Shown here one piece after another: positions 32,840-43,916 of a stretch of DNA of 64,000 nucleotides. How positions within the stretch are numbered: position 1 is the first letter of the stretch; the number at the start of each line of letters is the position of its first letter. The DNA lies in assembly GCA_036346225.1 (NCBI GenBank), contig JARFIW010000999.1, positions 3,083,001-3,147,000 of the forward strand, written 5' to 3'. Source of the stretch: Platerodrilus igneus. Its lineage: Eukaryota; Arthropoda; Insecta; Coleoptera; Lycidae. The translations under genes were made by a program, and so were the position numbers. The notes beneath the pieces were generated by a model. That model searched no databases. It was not told where the DNA came from and saw nothing but the letters and a program-made list of their open reading frames with translations.

Positions 32840-32895
<56 letters not shown>

Positions 32896-33660
32896 AAACT
32901 ATTGACGGTTTCACCAAATTTACAAAGTTTTATCCATGCAAAACAGTAAACACACAAGAACTCATTAATCATCTTATTTCTTATTTTAGGAACTATAGCA
33001 GACCAACAATTTTAATCTCTGATAGAGGTTCCACTTTTACGTCCCAGGACTTCAAAGAGTTTTTTTAAACAAAACAATATTAAGCATATTCTGATTGCTT
33101 CGGCTGCGCCTAAAGCCAATTTCCAAATGGAGAGCATAAATCGTTTATTAACCTCCTTATTAGCTTTCAACTACGGATGAGAAACAAGTTCCTTGAGACA
33201 CCTTATTAGGCGAAATGAAGTTTTGTATTAACAATACTTTAAATCGCTAAACTGAAAATACCCCTAGTAAATTACTTTTCGTACGTCATCAATTAGGTGT
33301 CATTCAAGACAATTTGAGACCAGCCTTAGAATCTTTTAATGAAGAAGAAATTGATTTAGAGTAAACACAATTAAATGCATCTAAAAAATTGATCAAGTGC
33401 AAGTACAAAATAAAAATTATTATGATTAGCACCATAAAGTACCGCACAAATACAATGCAGGAGATAATGTGATGACATCAAATGTATATACATCTATTGG
33501 TTTAATAAAGAACACATTCCTAAATATATAGGGCCCCACGTTATCAATACAGTTCTACCTCATGACAGATATATAGTGACACACATTATTGGATTTCAGA
33601 ATACGCAAATACCCTATAATGATGTTTTAGATGTGCTACGTTGTAACGATTTTATTTTCT
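32501..33660 (+). pseudogene. Gypsy-3 integrase, interrupted by an (AT)n tract
   Basis: The zinc-binding domain (HTYHNNMGHFG ... CLKC) lies in the 32501-32761 frame. The core follows with HIDHYSS (first catalytic aspartate), then an (AT)n expansion at 32845-32892, then IDGFTKFTKFYPCKT, ILISDRGSTFTS (second catalytic aspartate) and a decayed region to about 33650. Stops and shifts are frequent after 33060. No chromodomain was recognised. Confidence 0.65.
32845..32892. repeat. (AT)n microsatellite inside integrase gene
   Basis: 24 AT units between codons for the region before IDGFTK of the Gypsy-3 integrase core. In frame it would encode alternating Tyr-Ile. Not flanked by element ends. Confidence 0.95.
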
Positions 33661-36600
33661 ATCATTATGTCTACAGAAATTTAATCTATTTATTTAATAA
33701 GAACCAATTTAATGCATAATAATGCTACACAATCCACTAAATAAATATTACATATTGTCCAATAAAATATTAGCTTTCAATTCAAATTTTAATTTATGCG
33801 GTGACAAAAGATACTTTTCAATTAGTGTCATTCTTAGAGCTCCCTCTGTTAGACAATTGTAAGGTTAAGCTTGTTGCCAGGCGGTAACCCGCGTGATATG
33901 ATCACTTCCAATACAGCTGTCGTCAGAAGAAGTCGAATTGTTCCTTGGACACAAGGACGATGACGTTTGAGAAATTTACGTGTTGGAAGCACGTGAGATT
34001 TAAAGTTGTTTTCGTGAGATAATGTCGTCTCCGAAGCTCACTTTTGTTGTCCACTTGCTGGAAAATAGCTCGCAGATGACGAGGAATTATTTTGGTTGAA
34101 GGGCCTTTGGTTAACAGTAAGTAGTATTGTTTCTGTAATCATATTAAATAAAGATTTTTCAGTGTAACTTGGAAATAATATTTAACTTTGAAATAATATG
34201 CAACTTTTAGTTAACAGAACTTTTGTTTAACGTAAATTTAATCAACATACAAGTAGGAAATTTAAGAATTTAACCTTTGTACGAATGTGGATTTGGCGAG
34301 TATCGATTAGTTATTATGGACGTCGTGATATGGTTTGGAGCTTCAATAAGCAGCAAATTTGCTTGTACTGAATTGGAGTTTTCCTTTATTTAAATGCTGA
34401 AGCAAGACGCCTAGCAGGTATTTTTCCGTCAGATGAACATCTATTATGTAAATTTGCTTTCGTATGTCCGCTGTATTATGGATATAGCAGATAGATAATT
34501 TTTTGTTTAATCAAGTGATTTGAACTTCAAAGTAGGTGAATGACAGACTATATATTTTTCATATTAAGCAACAGGAACCTGTAAATTTTCATTTTTAAAT
34601 CTCTTTATTAATACATTGAAATTACGAAAGATGTCATTATGAGATAAGGAAAGATAAATTCTACCTTTTATGAAAGTAGATATAATTATTTGAAACATGA
34701 CTTACTCGAATCATTAGAAATTAAACTTATACGTTTCATATTTCACTAATAGCTGAGTGGAATAGTTTTTGTGAGGTTATAGTAGATCTACTCAAACCAA
34801 CCGAAATTGTTATATATAAGTAATTATTCAGAAAGTAACTTCAGGCTCACTCATTTTTAAGCAAAATTTGGCTAGATATTTCTAATAGAAATGACCATAT
34901 TTTAAAAAAACTGGAAAGTACTTATTATACCAAGTACTTTTGTAAATATTTTTCATGAATTAAATTAATCAAAATTATATTAAAGGAAAAAGATGTTTTG
35001 TAAATAGCACAATAACTAAATACTGAAGGAATAGATTTTTATTTTGGTCAAGACTATTCTTTTTAATTGGAATGAATGAAAGTTGATTCGAATTAAGTTT
35101 TTAAATTTTGGGTATAAAGGCACAAACAGTGCTATTCTTTGTTTAATCTGTTCACAGGTGTAGCAGTGAAGTATAAAGGTCAAAGTCGAGCCATAAGGTA
35201 AGAAACTTTAGTAATTGAGTTGTTTTTAATAAATTGTATAGCGGTAATTGAATAAAGGTTTCCGCATTCGCCTTGTACAAGGGACTTAAGTAAGATCTTC
35301 TTCGTATAGAAAAATTCGGTGGCGCCATATTCTTTATATTTTTGGTCGCAGTCCAACCCCGACCCACAGCTCATGTTCCACCCAGAGCAAATAGTTCGAC
35401 TAGCCGCTTAGCCTTTTGAGATTTCCTCAACTACGAGCCATTTTCCATCGGAACTTGCCGTGGGCTCTATCCGCTTACTGGAAATCCTCGTAAAATTTTT
35501 CTTGTGCCTTTCAGCTGGTCACAGAAAAACCTAATAGGAAAAATCCCTTAATATACCGTAAAAGGCTATAACGTACCTAGACATAGCCAGAAGAAAAGTA
35601 AATACCAGGCTAAATATCAAACGCAGAAAGTGGGTGAATTCGCATACATATCAAAAAGGACCAAAAAAACAAACACATCGTCCACGATTATCTATTAGCA
35701 CATAAAAATAAATAAAGGATTCTGTACAAACAAGTAAAAAGAAAATAAATTAAGTGTTATTATTTCACAGCAAACAATTATATTGTACGGACAATTTAGG
35801 AATTTAGATACGAAGTGCGCATCTCGTATTTACACAAAATAAAATTAATCAGTGTAAATCAATATGTGAGAGTTTTTGTCAAGCGTTTTTAAAATTTCAC
35901 CTAATACTTTTACTAAAATAACTAAATAGTAGGAAAGAATTAATGTGTGAGAGCTTTTGTCAGACATCTTTTAAATCGTACATATTACCGTTTGTAAAAT
36001 AAACCAATCAGTATAAAAGAGTAAGCGTATGTCTGTCCAACATTTTTAACAAAGGTATCTCACACCTGTAGAGCGATAACATCGCTTAGCAGCAACTAAC
36101 AATAGTTCTACAATGTCTCGTAACTACACCAAACGTTGATACAGAATATGCCATTGACACGCACAAAAGAAAACGAGTTGCATATACCTGTAGGTGTCCG
36201 GATACTTAGCTCGCAAACCGTCGGGGGTGAGTCAGCACAGAAACGCCATGGTTGTCAGGATACATTTACCCTGATACCATAACTGCAGCAGCGGTCTACA
36301 GACAAAAGCAGTTGGTTTACAGACAAAAGCAGTTGGTCTACATAAAGAAATAACCCATTTGGCCTCCAGTTAAAAAAAGCTAAAAAGAGAATCTTATTAG
36401 AATGGGTACGCGCGGGGAAACTCACCAATACACGCAAGACACCTCCTAGTTGTCGAACAAAAAAAAAACAAACGTGCATTGCTTTTGAAATACGGTGACG
36501 AACAATGTAGAAAAGATTTCGACGCACAAGCTGCAGCATCAAATTGAACATTTGGTTCAAACGACACGAATTCCAACTGCAAATCCTCGCTTATCGAAGC

Positions 36601-37230
36601 GCGATTACGAAACTGGAAAACACAGTTTTATCAGATAGTTAAATACACTGTGTAGACGAATATTTAAATGGAAAACACATAAGAAGCAATTATACGCTAT
36701 CGGAATGTTTAACAAATTGAAGGTTACCTAAAACAGGATATAAACTATTTAATTATTGAATAAATTTTCGTTTTAAAAGCAGAGTGGATTTGAGTTAAAA
36801 TTATGTTAAGCGGGCTTATACTGAACAGGTACACTATATAGGGTGTTGTTGAAGAATTTAAGGATTGAAACGGAGTTTATTCGAACGAGTAAAGAATTAA
36901 CAAGGGAGAAAAACAGGATAATTAATTTATGCTGAAAATAAACGTAACAGATGAGAGGAAATTAATACCTCACTCACAATAATATTTTTTTAATCATATA
37001 ATTACCTGACTATTAACGAAATATTATTCATACTTACCTTATTGTATTTATTCACCTTATTTTCTTTGTGAACTTATGTATGTTCAGTATTAGTAGAGTG
37101 TTTTTATTATAGCTAGACCTACTGGTCACTTAAGTGGCTAAATTATGTAAAACTTTATTAAGGTTTTTATGTTATTCTTTATTAATCACAAATATGTATT
37201 TATGTTTGTCCACAATTTGTGATAAACCTT
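33661..37230. other. 3' non-coding part of Gypsy-3 with unassigned sequence
   Basis: No protein domain was recognised. A GC-richer block at about 33850-34120 starts TGTTAGACAATTGTAAGG and ends with a donor-like AACAGTAAGTAG; it could be a further LTR or 5' leader. Short repeats: GTGTGAGAGYTTTTGTCA twice (about 35863 and 35944), and ACAGACAAAAGCAGTTGGT twice in tandem (36298-36340). A segment at about 35573-35625 recurs at the window end. Confidence 0.35.
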
Positions 37231-37234
37231 TATT

Positions 37235-37897
37235 TGTTATAGTCTAGGGTATAACTGTTATATTCCCGCATGCGCGTGTTAAGAGCCACTACGACAGTTG
37301 GCAACACATACTAATCACATATACAATATTGTGCAACAAGATATTACGTCATAATTGCATCTCAAATTGTATCACATACCAAAAATGTTTACAGTGATAC
37401 AAGAGGCGCCTTAAAGAAAAAGATAAAATGTACTCACTTAAAAATGTGGAACGCTTCACGACTTTGCGGTTATTCTTGCACAGGGGCCATACTCATCTTC
37501 GTGGATCTCGGCGTTGTTGGGCGTGGGTTTGGTTAGCCATTGTTGGAATCAGATTTTCTGTCTTCCCTCTTCTTTGTTTGTAGCGGTACAATAGGAATAA
37601 GGTGAAGGTAGAGATACGATAGGGCCAGAAATAAATGGAAACCTACATTCTGAAAGAAAAGACAAAAAAGACGACACAGATAAACTTCACTGTTCGACGT
37701 CTCGTTGGCTAATCCTAGTCGTGTCGGAAACCGCGCACTTCTTCATCACTCCACGTCTGCGCATTCTCTTGCGCCGACGCAACTGCCCGAAGTGACGGAA
37801 ATGAACAAGTTTATTTTTTAAAATATTGGCGTTAATTCAGTCACATATTTAAAACTTAAACCAAAAATGATACATAGCCGATTTTTGGCATGTAACA
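37235..37897 (-). mobile_element. Rep-B copy 2
   Basis: Flanked by TATT (37231-37234 and 37898-37901). On its sense (minus) strand it starts TGTTACATGCC and ends GACTATAACA, so the termini are short inverted repeats as in LTRs. 663 bp. It contains TTTCCGTCACTTCGG, GCGCAAGAGAATGCGC, GTGAGTAC (as GTACTCAC near 37431) and ATTACGTCATAATTG. It is inserted exactly at the junction of two direct repeats of ~75 bp (37166-37234 and 37898-37975). Confidence 0.75.
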
Positions 37898-38086
37898 TAT
37901 TATGAATTATTCTTTATTCATCACAAGTATGTGCTTATGTTTACTGCCATTTGTGATAACTTATTTTATGATACACCATTGCTTATTCAATGTTAAACAT
38001 TACTCAACCTTATGTTATGTTAAAATGTATTCTATTTATTAATTATGTAGAGATCGAGGTTGATCTTTGGGTCAGGTTGGCCGAAC

Positions 38087-38322
38087 TGTAGGCTATTATT
38101 TAACTTTCCCGCCAGGCATCTATCTTATGATTCGCTCTTTGACAAGTGGGAACTGAAGAAGGACTGCACACACAACGGAATTACTACGGGATGTGCAGTG
38201 CTCGAAAGCAACCGTTTTATGCTCGTCACCCATACTTATTTTTATTTTGTTTATTATTCGGTTAATAAATCTGACAATTAGTACATTAGTTTTATTTATT
38301 CTGCCGTGCGATCCACCCTACA
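38087..38322 (+). repeat. Gypsy-3 3' LTR
   Basis: TGTAGGCTATTATTTAACTT...CACCCTACA, 236 bp. Aligned with the 5' LTR it shows scattered substitutions and a ~10-bp indel, so the element is not young. No clear polypurine tract immediately upstream. Confidence 0.75.
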
Positions 38323-38620
38323 GTGCAAATAGACTTTTTCGTTACAGTATCTAAAGAACTATTCTTTGTAGTTGCCACTTTTATAATTGTTTTCACGATA
38401 TGAATAAGGACAATGTACTACGAAGACAAATTTTTACAGATTTTCGCGTCTGCAAAATAACTACTTAAACAACATATACTTTTTGTAAATTATTCATTGT
38501 CTTAAGAAATAAATTTGATTTAATTTTTTTTGCACAATTGAAATCAATTACAGATGATGTATGCAGTATCACTTGCACAACATAAGTCTTACAACTAAAA
38601 GAATAAATAATAATACTTAC

Positions 38621-38835
38621 AGCAGTAATAAAGAAATCCTGATGAACAACACTAACAATTCCGAAATTTGTATATTTAAATAATCTATCCATTATCCACA
38701 TTATATTTGGTAAAACTGATTTTTTTGTATTGAATACAGCCATTAACATAGGAACATCAGCTGTCGATTGATGATTTGCTATAACTAAAGTCCTTTCTTC
38801 TAAACATGGTGATATGTCGTCACCCATTTCAACTA
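38621..38835 (-). CDS. LPGAT1: LPGAT1-like acyltransferase, internal exon with catalytic motif
   Basis: Acceptor TTTTTTACAG before TAGTTGAAATGGG, donor GTAAGT after ATTACTGCT. The 215-nt exon encodes [20 protein letters not shown], then [30 protein letters not shown] and [17 protein letters not shown] is acyltransferase motif I, H-X4-D, the catalytic dyad. It ends at phase 0, matching the next exon. The N-terminal membrane segment (roughly 80 residues in known homologues) was not found upstream (higher coordinates), so its exons are either missed or beyond the window. If beyond, the Harbinger, LINE-B and Gypsy-1 elements would all be intronic. Confidence 0.88.
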
Positions 38836-41454
38836 CTGTAAAAAATTAAAAATTACTTTTTCGAAAAGTAGAGATATTGTGTATTGCTATAAATAATGCA
38901 CTTTTAATATCTTTTAAACAAGGAGTTGGTATAGTCCTTTTCAGGAATCAGTGTAGTTACGCAACGGCCCTAACTTTTTTTGCTAAATGTAATCCTCAAC
39001 TAGCTGTATGTAATTATTTGGAGGAAATATATTCGCTACTACATTTGCTGATTCTTTAGTTCTTACATCATATCTATGTTGCAATTGCGAGTTCTGGTTT
39101 TTATCAATTTTACGAATTATATGTGTTTACTTTGCCTTATAACTATTCTTTTTAAAAAATTATTTCTTGACATTTAGTCATAAAGAACATGCCTAAAGTT
39201 TTATACAAGAGGTCTAAAGATATGGTTTTAAAGCTGTTTATTTTGAATTGGAATGTAATAATGGTGGTCCATTACCTCCTTTGCATGTTACCCAAGATGC
39301 AAGCAATTTTTTATTATATTTTTTACAATACAACTATTGTAGCGAATATGATTTCGTTCCCAGTTAATTTACGCCTTTTTCTAATTATTAATTTACAAAC
39401 ATCCCTTACGGTATTGAAAGCGTAAATTTCTATTCCATTAATATAATATTTATTCGTTATCATGTAGAACTCCATCTGTGTGTATAAATTTAATGTAGCA
39501 TTACAGTTTTCCTGATATTTGCGAACGTGTTGACGCAAGAATTCGCTCTACTGCGCTTGCTCACGTAGTAAAACACTTTATTGTTTTGGTCTATTTTAAT
39601 TAGAGGATGTATCACATAGACAGGTTTTCGACGCGTGGTCGAGTAGAGTTGTTTGAAGTCATGGAGTCTAACAGGCACGTGGTTTGGAGAAGGAGAATTC
39701 CTTTAGATTTTAAAGTAGAAACCATCACTAGTGTATATGCTAGAGAATCGAGAAGAAATTTTTGTTCAGTATTCTTCTTTGATTAGCCGACCATTGAGAT
39801 GATTTATATGATTTTAAAGTAACATCATCACGGTATGTAATTATTTTCATTTTGAATGTAAATTAAAGCTTTTTGATTTTTGTAGTGCAAGTTTTTTTTT
39901 GTTATTAAGTATTTCAAGTTGAAATGTTAAGGTGGCCTTGTTGTGAACAAACAAAAATTTAAGCGTTCATTCTCGAATGGAAATCAAGTTCGTAATCCTA
40001 GGTATATGTGAAGGACTCGCATTTGTTGTATTTGTACACAAAAATTAATGGGTGATAGTACAAAGTTCATCCTCAAATAAATTGGTAAATAGTTGCTACC
40101 AGAGTTATATAGAGATCAAGTAAACTTCTGTGGTGAGTGATTTCTTTATTCAATTCTCGCTAAACAAAGAAACTACAGGAAATGCAGAGGTTGTTTTTTT
40201 GTAAATTTATACAGTAGTTTCAATTGGTATAAATATTTTTTTGTTCAATATTTAACAGTTTGATTTGTATAAATGTTCGTAAGAACGTTGAAAACTTAAA
40301 AATAAGTTTCAGAGAATCAAAAAGGTTAAACCAGAATTTGTTTGTAACTTAACAGGTGACATTTTAGCGCTTGTTTGTCACATTTTATGATCCAGTTTTT
40401 TTGCTCGAAAGTATAATAATACACAGATTATTTTATACCACAAGGTTATTTGAATTTTCGTTCAAGGTATAAATTTTTATAAATATTTAAATTCAATCTT
40501 ACATGAAATGAGTCCAAATCATATATCATAATTGTTTGTAAACCAAAACAGGATCCTTTTTCGGTGATAATTAAACAGTTGTTATTTATTATTTAAAAAA
40601 AACTCAATATCTTCCGTAAAGAACTTTAATAAATAATTAAGATCCTTGAAATGCTCTTAAATAATGAAAGATTATGTATACTTACTTTGATAGCTTGATT
40701 ACAAAAAAACAATAGTGTATATAAAGTTGCATAAAAGATGTATATATATTTCTTTAACCAAATAGAAAATGGATTATATTATTCTAAATCTTATTTTTAT
40801 TGAAGTTGATAATAGTTTCTCACAATTGGTACAAACAAATTCATACAATTCATGAGTATAGAGAGAAAGGCCACCAACATCCTATTGGTAAGATATTTTA
40901 GAGTTATATTTTTGAATTGCTAATTTTTGAATTTTTTTTGTGATAATTTGACTACGCTCTAGTGAAGGCCTCGTTCTATGAATTTCTTGAGGATATTTTC
41001 AGATAGTACGAGATCATCGTTCCAATTCAAGTTTGCAGTATTAAAAGTAATTATTATTGTTTATACGTTTTGGTTGTTCAGAAAATGTTTTTTTCTTTTC
41101 GAAGATTTCAGTATCTTATCTTCGAATTGTTAGACCTTACAGCTATTATTAAGATACGGTGGCGTCCATAATTTTCTTTTTTTATCGTATACCAGCCTAC
41201 GACCCCTGCTCATAGCTCTCCCTTAGTTGAAGAAACTTAACTGACTGGAAGATCTTATTTGAGGGTCCTTTTGTACAAAAAGCCGCTTACCATATATTTT
41301 AGCCTGAGCTTGAATTTTAGACAGAAACCGCCTATACTCTCTAATGAGTTTGCCGCCTATAATGTGGAGTAGATAGAAAAAACAGATGTAACACTATTGT
41401 TATAATTATTTAAACATTTGTATTTATTTGATAGAAATTGAGGTTAAGTATGTC
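38836..41454. other. no recognised genes; probable LPGAT1-like intron or flank
   Basis: Several short open frames on both strands (for example 38877-39059 plus, 39323-39538 minus) have no recognisable domain or splice context. The missing N-terminal exons of the acyltransferase gene were looked for here and not found. A segment at about 41155-41230 weakly resembles 35320-35385. Confidence 0.4.
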
Positions 41455-41814
41455 TTACTGCCACTTGCACCGCCTGTACTGACTGATAATACTTAACTAA
41501 GTAGACCTTAGCTTTAAGGTAAACCTTAAACACATACTCCCTTGCACCAATTACAGAATATGGTATCTTAGCTAAGTTTTAAATGGATGTGGCAACATTG
41601 TATTTAATCTCAAATATTGATAGTGTGGTGAAGTGACAGTATTCAATAAACAAAACGTGAGTGCTATAATTGTATAAGCAAATATTAACACAGTATTTCC
41701 ACAAAAATAACATAAAAATAAGCGAGCGTCGAATTTTTCTTTAACGGAAAAGACATTGTTGTTGAACATTATAAATAATTTTAAAAATATAATCGAAATA
41801 GAAGGGCAGAATAT

Positions 41815-42012
41815 GTTCTATGGCATTTTAGGAGAATAGTATGGGATATATGACAAGCAGAGATAGGAAAAAAGAGATTGATGTAGACCTAGAGCAGATA
41901 GTGATAGATGCAGACTGCAAATTTGAAGGAAATGCATAGGTTAGTTCAGAATAGAAAACAATGAGAGTACGCATCTAACCAGTTCCAGGACTGAAGACCT
42001 AATGATGATGAA
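41815..42012 (+). mobile_element. RTE-like LINE 3' tail nested in Harbinger
   Basis: A decayed counterpart of the tail at 25605-25866 (ATAGATGCAGACTGCAAATT..., CAGTTCCAGGACTGAAG), ending in an ATGATGATGA microsatellite-like tail. It lies just before the recognisable Myb-like coding sequence and may have removed its start. Confidence 0.5.
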
Positions 42013-42019
42013 TCGAAAA

Positions 42020-43720
42020 CAAACTAACAGTCAAACATGGACAGATAAAGTTAAGTGAAATATTTAATTCACAATCCGATTTTCCGAGATCTAGTGAGGC
42101 CCTTAAGAAATATTATGATAATATTAAAAAGACAATAAGAAAGGAAGTAGCAAACGAGTAAAAAGAAATCACAAAAACCGGAGGAGGCAAAGCAGTCATC
42201 CAAAACAAATCGATAAAAGAGTTTGCTCTGGGAATAATGAATGAAAAAACAGTGTATGGGTTGAAAAACCTGTATGATTGTGATGCTCGGTGTTCATCAG
42301 TGTTTAATGTAAATATAGAAGAACTAGACAATAATAATGAAAGAGTATTATCGGATCAATTTATTTATGATAATGCCAAGGATAGTGTACAAGGTGAAAT
42401 CAAACTAAATGAAGAATCTGTGGATCACAACTATGTGTGCAAAAATACCATTTTAGAAACACCAACAAAAGTAAGTTGATTGTTATATGAATATTATTTC
42501 AATACATTAACATTAATGTACAGTTTGTTGTTCAGCTAGTAACTAAATACTTATTGGTACTGGCCAATGTGTGCAACATAAATCATGTGTAGTCAACGCT
42601 TAACTTTTTGAAAAACCATCTAATTCAACTTGTTTAAATGAAGTTATTTATATTAATTTAATACCGATATAATTTTTTAGTACCCATCTGCAGTTAGTAC
42701 AAGAAAATGCTCTTCAACTCTTACAATTTAAAGTTCATAATTGCACAATTTAAAGGTGTATAATAGCAATCGCACAAGCGCGGAAAAAGCGACGCCACGG
42801 CAGGTGGTAGCTCCAAGCTTACACAGGCTTTAGCGTGGCCATCTGACAATGACGTCACCAATGCACAAATTCAATACGCAATTAACGGAAAATATAAATT
42901 TAAGACAATAGTTTATAACAGCGAAATACTCACATGAATACGTCCCTGAGTTAAAGTTGGCTTCTGTTGAAGTCCATCAAGGCTACTAATGGCCCCTTTT
43001 AAGACAATTAACGGAGGGTACGCCTACGTCCATCCAAATAGCTTCGACTGGATCTCAGGGCTCCACTCCGGAGTGTTTAAAGATGGAGCTCCGGCGTGGA
43101 ATGCGGTTCGGCCAACGGCTACAAATTACCTCTACCTATGTAGGGAAAGGCAGGAACAGGTATAAGGGCGACAAACAAAGATAATCAGGCAAGGATATCT
43201 ACATAAATAAAGATAAGGCACAATACGATACCTGACAAAACTGCTCTTCACGAAGGTCCAAGAAAAAAAGCCCTGTTTCCTAAGCGTCTTTCGGAAACTC
43301 CACACTTTTGTTCTTTTCACGCGTCGGCGCGAAGTTCCCGCGCGATCTCGCGCAAACGCCCTCTGGCGTGACGGAAATACGCGCACCGAGTCTTTTGAAT
43401 TTAAAAGCGCGAAAACTTCCGCACATAAAAATTAAGCTAAGACAATGTTTAGTGCCACTTTGGCACGTAACACAACATGTTCGAAAGAAACATGGACTAA
43501 AAGACAAAGAACTGCTATACAACAACTTGCATCGTCGAAATTATCGGAAGAATATTTGGCATTGGCCAAAGTTAAAAGAGAAAGTTTTGCAGCAGAAAAT
43601 TCAAAATATTTTAAGAAGAAATGAGAGAGAAGAAGAATTGTTTGGATTACAAAAGAAAAAATATTACTAGATATAAAACTTAGAGAATTACATTTAAAGA
43701 ATGCAAAAAAAGTAGATTAA
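42020..43720 (+). pseudogene. Harbinger Myb/SANT-like accessory protein
   Basis: Exon 1 (to 42470) reads QTWTDKVK then SEALKKYYDNIKKTIRKEVA and KEITKTGGGK, followed by MNEKTVYGLKNLYDCDARCS. A 210-bp intron has GTAAGT at 42471 and TTTTTTAG before 42681. Exon 2 continues PSAVSTRKCSS, is interrupted by Rep-A copy 4, and resumes at 43473 with CSKETWTKRQRTAIQQLASS and a C-terminal coiled region with AKVKRESFAAEN and LLDIKLRELHLKNAKK. This is the DNA-binding partner protein of PIF/Harbinger transposase. It has an internal stop near 42160 and two frameshifts near 43615 and 43655. Confidence 0.75.
42719..43472 (-). mobile_element. Rep-A copy 4 in the Harbinger Myb-like gene
   Basis: CAAC duplications at 42715-42718 and 43473-43476. 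Plus-strand ends TCTTACAATTTAAAG and TTGGCACGTAACA; 754 bp. TGACGTCA at about 42850, TACTCAC (minus GTGAGTA) at about 42929, GC-rich block near 43330-43390. The Myb-like exon reads through when the insert and one CAAC are discounted. Confidence 0.85.
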
Positions 43721-43916
43721 TGTTTTCAAGTTTCTAATATATATTATAGTAAGCAGTGTAAAACAATGCATTATGTGACAAATTTACTTATAATGTTCAA
43801 AATAATATTTCTTTGGAATATTAATTTTTTATTGGTTAATTACAGAAAATGTATATTACTACTTTTTATATTAAAACTAACAATAATTAAAAAAATATGA
43901 TTAATACATCGTATTC

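Larger units (their letters stand above)
28767..38322 (+). mobile_element. Gypsy-3 LTR retrotransposon in the LPGAT1-like intron
   Basis: LTR-like repeats of about 230 bp at 28767-28991 and 38087-38322, both starting TGTARGCTATTATTTAAC and ending CCCTACA, are flanked outside by GTGC (28763-28766 and 38323-38326). Between them, on the plus strand, are Gag, zinc knuckle, protease, RT, RNase H and integrase in Ty3/Gypsy order, all damaged. Two Rep-B copies are nested (29797-30362, 37235-37897). The 3' part from about 33700 has no recognised coding region and may hold further insertions. The element is antisense to the host gene. A chance 4-bp match is possible (1 in 256) but orientation and order support one element. 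Confidence 0.75.

Noticed and set aside
35320..35385. Similarity to 41155-41230 (CGGTGGCG...GCTCATG) as a dispersed repeat
   Set aside because: Only a short, gapped match by eye; needs alignment before it can be called.
38877..39425. Possible N-terminal exons of the LPGAT1-like gene
   Set aside because: Neither strand gives the expected membrane segments or conserved residues with splice sites.
43132..43525. Arginine-rich minus-strand frames, also seen at 14687-14896 and 15537-15755
   Set aside because: Frames are in Rep-A, but differ in length and are broken between copies, so a conserved protein is not supported.
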